DNA of 64,000 nucleotides from Trachythela sp. YZ-2020 (lineage: Eukaryota > Cnidaria > Anthozoa > Malacalcyonacea > Clavulariidae), in NCBI GenBank assembly GCA_016169945.1, contig JADLSH010000388.1, forward strand, positions 6,956,501 to 7,020,500. Direction: 5' to 3'. The translations under genes and the position numbers were made by a program. Shown one piece after another: positions 58,742-64,000 of the stretch. A model generated the notes under the pieces. The model was given only the letters and a program-made list of their open reading frames with translations, did no database searches and was not told the DNA's origin. Positions within the stretch are counted from its first letter, which is position 1, and each line of letters opens with the position of its first letter.

Positions 58742-59599
58742 TAACGTACTTCTCAAAACAAAGTCGAAAATAGGCACTCATATGAGTGACCATAACTAAC
58801 ATTTTTGAATCGGGTCATCAACTATTTCTGGAACTGATCGAGATAAAAAGCGGTATAAACAAACACATAAATAAAGAAAATTAATTGAGCATTTAGGAAC
58901 ATGGCGCCCATGCCTATTAACAGTCTGAAGAGATACTAAACTCTTTTCCGACAGCAATTGCCAGGGGTACAAATATTGATTTCCGATATAGTGACTGAAA
59001 GATGAACAAAACCAACCCAGGAAATTGTCAATGACTATACGAAAGCAAATTGATGGGTTGACAGGCTTGTGTATTGTGAATTTTCTAGTAGCTCTCACCA
59101 AAATGGTGCTAAAAGATTTCATCAGTAAGGCATGCTTTATTTTGAACCGACATTTCGACGTACAATTATGACTTCTTTTTCCATAAGTATATTTATCCAC
59201 GAATATTAGAGTGATACATTTTATATGGCCAGGTAAAGTTAATCTGGATTAACGAACCTAATTCATTCTCAGCTTTGTTGGCTGTACGCCTGTGTATTGC
59301 GCAGGATTATTGGCGATATAGCTAGGGCGTTTTGGCACTCCACTAATCCGTGCGTTAAGTATGTGCATGCTTTGAAAGGCTTTTGTTGTCTTTGTTTGGA
59401 GAACGAGTTAAAATAGCACGCGTACACCGCTGGAATTCGCGCAATATCCGTCATTTAAAATAGTTTGTATTTGTTTGCGTTCGTTAATTAAGTTTTGTAT
59501 ATGAAAGCTAGCATGAATAGTGCAGTTTTTACAAGTACAAATAATAGAGAGCTTATAAGCATGAAGGGTGGTCTTTGTGCGCGCTTTTGTACAGTATGT

Positions 59600-59900
59600 C
59601 CAGCATTTAACACATGGTTTTCACTAAGCACCATCGTGCAACAGATACTATAATGGTAAACTGTCACTAGCAGTTATCAGAGTAGGAAAATGATCTTAAT
59701 TCTTTTCAGTATATCTATAATAGTCTTGTATTTGGTGCCAAATAAATAAAAAGAAAATGTACTTCAATTTGTTTGCTCGTATAAGTGTCCGCAGTTCTGA
59801 AGTTGACTGCACCATCTGCTAACCTTGTAACATGACTTACTGAAACTAAATTAGTCGGCTTAGCGTCAACTATATTTCTGATTTGTGTGCATACGTAGGC
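59600..59900 (+). repeat. Upstream block shared with 27130-27420
   Basis: The same ordered landmarks as the block upstream of the PDZ gene, here about 340-640 bp before the Ly6-like start codon. Confidence 0.6.
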
Positions 59901-60238
59901 TACCTACACCAACAAGGTAAGCATCGTAAACCCAGCGGACATAACAAACATCCCACTGGTACTATTGTTCAAAAGTACACTCCCTGCAGTTTCCCGCACA
60001 AAAAGAAAGATTTGAACGTTCGATAGTGCAGCGTCCGCATCCTGCGCGACTTAAAATTATACCCTTTGTGCTTGCCCGAATTTTAAGAGGTTATTACCTC
60101 GATAAATATATGCAAAACCGTAAGTAGCATTGACTAACAGTCTTTATTGACTAACAGTCCAGATATGCTTCGCAGCCCTTGCCACAGAGAGAAGTGTCTT
60201 TAGAACTGGCGTGGCTCATTCGCCATAATTTGCTGGTA

Positions 60239-63200
60239 ATGATGAATGTTTTTACCATGCGGAAACTCACGAAAGCATTTTATGTCCTCAGTGTGCTACT
60301 TTGTTATGGTGAAGCAAAGGTGGTAGGAAAAGATGTTTCAAACTTCAAAGGTCAGACTTATCTAAAGTAAATTTACATTAGGCTCGTTTGTGTTAAGGTC
60401 AAACCAAGGCTAACTAAGTCACGAAAATAGTTTTAAATCGGATGAAAAGTAATTAAATGTCACGGAATGCGGCAATGGCAGCATTCTGTATTCTGCGTAA
60501 GTTTCAGTGACTACTATATACGTACTTATTATTAACTTTGAAAGTGTTTCAAAATAGTTAGATATGTTTAGTTGCTCCCGCATTCATTGCTCTTAAAACA
60601 TACACCTGCATATAGGCCTTGCCTTGGTTTCTGCAATCTCACAGAGATGTATGTAACAAGGTGATCTTGTCAGCGTTTATATAAACACTGTTAATATACA
60701 TACTAACTATTAGACTAAGAATGCACAATGTAAAATCTAAGCACAAAACATATCAAGATACGAAGGTTAGGAATTAAAACTGTTAAAAACAACACAGCCA
60801 TTATAATAAAATGACTTTTTCCTGCTTCGGTCCTTACTTTAGGTAAGTGCAGTAAGTTACTCTGATAACTATAAAATATTAATACATCTTCATTAACCAT
60901 CATCTAATGATATGACTAATAGAAGTCGTATCATTAGATGATGGTTAATGAAGATGCTAATTGAATTTTGATATGTGTTGTAAGTATACAAAGTCGCAGT
61001 TTATTTACTGAAATCTCTGTTGCCTTAGCTAGCCTTTAGGAGTTTTAAATAATTATACATACTAAGCAATGAGCCAGTAAAAATTTGCATAGCCTTTGGC
61101 ATAAAAAAGGATAGCCCCTGTATGTGTGGACTGCTGTTATCACAACTGACATCATGATGTGTATAAAAGGCCTATAATTAAGGCATTAAGCGAACAAGTT
61201 TGTTTGTAAACCTAAATTAGCATGACTGCGTTACCATCCGTTTAGTTTTATTTATAGTATGTGGCATTATTCTATTTCTATATATATATGTATAATACCA
61301 TGAAAATTGATAAAATCAGAGATGGTGCTAGCCCTAATTTATGAAGAAACGTCCCCAAACATATAGCACATGCATGAGAAATACCATGATTGTGTTAGAA
61401 ATGTTTTGGATCGGAAATCTACTGTTTGTTTTTGTAAACTGAATCATTCGAATATTTCCGTATTAACAAAAATTTGCATGATAGTTAAACATTGCAATTA
61501 AAAGAAAGATTGATATATTGTCTGATTCGGCGGCGAAATACGATACAACTACCTGAAAAATACAATAAAATCTTCGAAGAACTTTGCCCATGTAAACACT
61601 TAATTTCAGCCATGCAGCTACTTGAAAAATAACACTGTAAAACAATATAATGATTTACAACTACCGTTAAAAGTCTATGGTTTACTAAGTGCTAAAGCAT
61701 CTCATTTCCTTGCATATATAAATATATTAAGAAATGATAAACCATGATAAATGATATTAGTCTGAGAATTTGAGAAAATAATTTAGAGAAAATTAGAGAA
61801 AATAAGAAGTTGGTATTTCATATAGCAAAAAAAGAGTTCATGATCATTTATATCAACACATATATTTTAGAACTTATATTTACGCTTTTAGCTCATCTAC
61901 AGCAATATTGATTGGAATTTACTTCAAGCATGTCAGCCCAGGGGTGTAGTGGAGGGGGGCTCAGGAGGGGCTCTCACCCCCACACCATGTCAACCACCTC
62001 TCGCATGCCTTGTCACACCCCCTCCCCTTTCGAGAGCCCCCTTGTTAGCGTTCCAGGACTACACTACTGTGTCAACCTAGAAAATCCTTTACCAGCAAAC
62101 AATTTCAGGAAATATAAAAAACATACTCCGAATATTACATCCTGTAATTGCGTTTTGAAAATTGTGTCTTGTTTTTCAATAACTTTCAATTGGGTTTACA
62201 ATTAAGATGGTCATATTTGGAGTATGTTTTTTAAATGTTCTAGAAAAGAGAGCATAAACCGAGTGACTGATTTTTGACCACAAATGGAATACATTAGACG
62301 TATCTGGCAGTCGAGGTCGTTTTCAAAGATATTGGACTGTTTCCAATTTAGCTTTAAGTGCAAAAGAACGCCGCGAGAAGGATGATTATAGGTAGTGGCA
62401 TGAATACCTGGAATTGCTGCATAAATTTATCCAAAAACTGGAGAAATTTAGTTGTCGAAATAACTATATTAATTCTCGCACATTAATAGTCTTAAACATG
62501 AGTATATACACATCTGATATGACCATAATTGATTTATTTTATGCTAAAAAAAACTATACCCGTTAAATATACCTGAAAATACATGAACGAAATCCTATAA
62601 CCTCTTCAAAAGTGTTTTTATAGGGCATTAGTAATTTCTAAAAATAACCACAGTACTTAATTTCTACATCCTGCATCTTCCATTAAGAATATTCCATTAA
62701 ACTCATGTAGTTATATGCATGTATATGATTACTTTCTCTACTTTTAATATAACTATTATATCTAATTATTTCGTTCATTCATTTATTAATTCATAAAAAA
62801 CACAGCACCAAACGCTGGATTTTAAAACAATGTTATATAAAAACTTTATGACTGTTTTAACAAGATAAAAGAAGACATCTATCATTCAAATGTTTCATTT
62901 CTCCTAGATGTTTCAAAGAAGTGTTACTTCTGCATGGGAGAAGGGAAAGATGTTGACAACATTGCATCTTGCTCGACTGACAACAACCTTGATATTGAAG
63001 AATGCGCAGTAGAAGATCACTTTGACAAATGCATTGTTGTTCAAGCTTTCTCTCTTAGCAAAAACACAACAATCTTTAAACGAGAATGTACATCTCGAAG
63101 ATTTTGCGAAGAAAGGAAAGTCTGCTCTGATCCAGATTTCTCAGACTGTCGGTATGAGTGTTGCACAGGGGATCTCTGTAATGATTTTGACTTTACCAAT

Positions 63201-63792
63201 GATGTTGGTTCAAATATACAACAACCAACAGTTGCTATGACAACACGGAAGTACCAGGAAATCTTACAGTCAGAAAGAATTGAAGATGTGCTGACAGAGA
63301 ATGTTGAGAGAAGTACAGATGTGCCAGAATTTACGACACCAGACAGTGAATCTTGGGGTCCTCCAGTCACAAGGCAAAGTTTGAGCACGACTTCAGCTGA
63401 AACTCAAGGTAGGTTAACCTCTGAGTGAAGGGTCAGTGTAACTATAGTATTCAATATTAAACTGCTTTTGTCGTATTTACCTGAGTGAAATAGAGAAGAG
63501 TAATCTATCTCAAACCGAAAAGCTCGATAATCTGATTTTCGGGTTTTTAGGATCAATCTATACCTGAAAAATACAACAAGAACTTCGAAGTTTGGAGCAA
63601 AGGCCCTTCTTCACCAACTTCCAGACGAAGGGCCTTCGCTCGGAACGTCGAAGTTCTTGTTGTATTTTGCTTATCACACGTTCGCGATAATCTGATTTGA
63701 CCTCTTTCAATGGATTAAAATCCTATTATGCTTCATTGTTTTCAATTTTCATTTAGTGAAACTTCAAGAAATCGAACCAGTCGTTGAAGAAG
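60239..63792 (+). CDS. Three-finger (Ly6/uPAR) domain protein, 5' part
   Basis: Exons 60239-60350, 62908-63408 and 63757-63792 join in phase to 216 residues and continue beyond the window (last donor GAAG|GTCAGT). A signal peptide is expected from MRKLTKAFYVLSVLLCYGEA; in-frame ATGs at 60239, 60242 and 60254 all precede it. The domain runs from KKCYFCMGE to YECCTGDLCN and holds 12 cysteines, ending in the diagnostic CC-xx-D-x-CN motif. After it comes a Thr/Ser/Glu-rich stalk. Ly6 proteins are secreted or GPI-anchored, act at the cell surface and bind receptors or ligands; the partner here is unknown. Whether a GPI signal, a transmembrane segment or a kinase follows cannot be seen. Confidence 0.8.
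60351..62907 (+). other. 2.6-kb intron of the Ly6-like gene
   Basis: It contains a near-perfect 32-bp hairpin at 60885-60956 and a GC-rich transposon fragment at about 61928-62062 (CAGGGGTGTAGTGGAGGGGG). The rest is AT-rich sequence without visible coding signal. Confidence 0.6.
60885..60956. repeat. Near-perfect hairpin, 32-bp stem and 8-nt loop
   Basis: 60885-60916 and 60925-60956 are reverse complements with a single mismatch (a G-U wobble in RNA), around the loop TAATAGAA. It could be a tiny MITE, a small-RNA precursor or a chance palindrome. The stem starts CATCTTCATTAACCATCATC. Confidence 0.85.
63560..63672. mobile_element. Compact foldback with AAGGGCCTTCGCTCGGAACG core
   Basis: ATACAACAAGAACTTCGAAG...AAAGGCCCTTC on the left pairs with GAAGGGCCTTCGCTCGGAACG...TTCTTGTTGTAT on the right, with only about 20 nt between the arms. 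It is the same family as 6480-6830 and lies in the second intron of the Ly6-like gene. Confidence 0.85.
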
Positions 63793-64000
63793 GTCAGTAT
63801 TCAATAGCTCAACAAGAGGCTTAAGTCTATTTTTCTCCCCATGTAGGACACGACTTAAATACTTGAATAGACCTTACTGTTTATTCACTTTGCCTTTGGT
63901 CCAATGGCCAATGGCCTCGTTTTCGTGTGGTATTTACTCATGTTTCGTGCACAATAGAGTTAAGAATAAGTTTGTATTTGGGCTTATTAAAAGATCAACG

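Larger units (their letters stand above)
57261..60238. other. Interval between ANO7 and the Ly6-like gene
   Basis: It begins with the ANO7 3' UTR (possible AATAAA signals near 57636 and 57650). Then come an AACAAGTTGTTG-type degenerate tandem repeat (about 57825-58075) and a 548-bp MITE (58194-58741). The copy at 59600-59900 of the block at 27130 follows. No supported coding exon. Confidence 0.6.

Noticed and set aside
60179..60238. Upstream extension of the Ly6-like frame
   Set aside because: The frame is open but begins with TTG; the first ATG is 60239 and the hydrophobic signal peptide follows it.
63041..63388. 115-codon open frame on the minus strand
   Set aside because: Antisense shadow of the Ly6-like exon, whose cysteine pattern proves the plus-strand frame.

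Overview
This window is nuclear DNA from an animal. It is AT-rich, intron-rich and packed with short inverted-repeat transposons, SINE-like elements and microsatellites. Coding exons are short, with GT-AG borders, and the spliced proteins align along their length with bilaterian families. A motile-cilia dynein-docking gene, the animal gene set and the type of short-repeat clutter suggest a marine invertebrate, most likely a cnidarian. That placement is inference, not proof.

Layout. (1) 136-3093 (+): 3' part of an outer dynein arm docking complex gene (ODAD1/CCDC63 family). (2) 3833-10890 (+): complete 13-exon CDK11 (PITSLRE) kinase, 835 aa. (3) 10891-14729: intergenic, with decayed transposons. 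(4) 14730-20154 (+): 12-exon Golgi coiled-coil membrane protein (GOLIM4/GPP130 type), with a 114-bp x 10 tandem array in one intron. (5) 21174-23084 (+): 7-exon AGTRAP-like four-helix membrane protein. (6) 23573-24795 (-): two-exon mitochondrial ribosomal protein mS38 (AURKAIP1), convergent with AGTRAP. (7) 27463-39610 (+): three-PDZ scaffold with two candidate first exons. (8) 40972-57260 (+): an ANO7-type anoctamin with a common 24-exon body (47942-57260) and up to four short candidate first exons. (9) 60239-end (+): 5' part of a secreted or GPI-type three-finger (Ly6/uPAR) protein, cut by the window edge.

The most intriguing point is the PDZ-anoctamin interval. The PDZ reading frame ends at a good phase-0 splice donor with no obvious terminal exon. 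Every short candidate first exon upstream of the anoctamin body also ends in phase 0, and the first common anoctamin exon can be entered in phase 0. This fits a single multi-promoter locus that encodes both a PDZ3-anoctamin fusion and short anoctamin forms. It also fits two adjacent genes whose PDZ terminator I could not find. The splice acceptor of that common exon appears to come from the 3' end of a tRNA-derived SINE.

The mobile-element record is unusually legible. There is a 149-bp MITE nested in one arm of a larger foldback element whose other arm preserves the empty site. The same MITE also splits a SINE. Other clear cases are a 198-bp element with perfect 30-bp ends and 9-bp target duplications, a hAT-like element with an 8-bp duplication, and one dispersed family whose two copies have expanded different internal modules. 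Exon borders were chosen by eye from splice sites, phase and family similarity.
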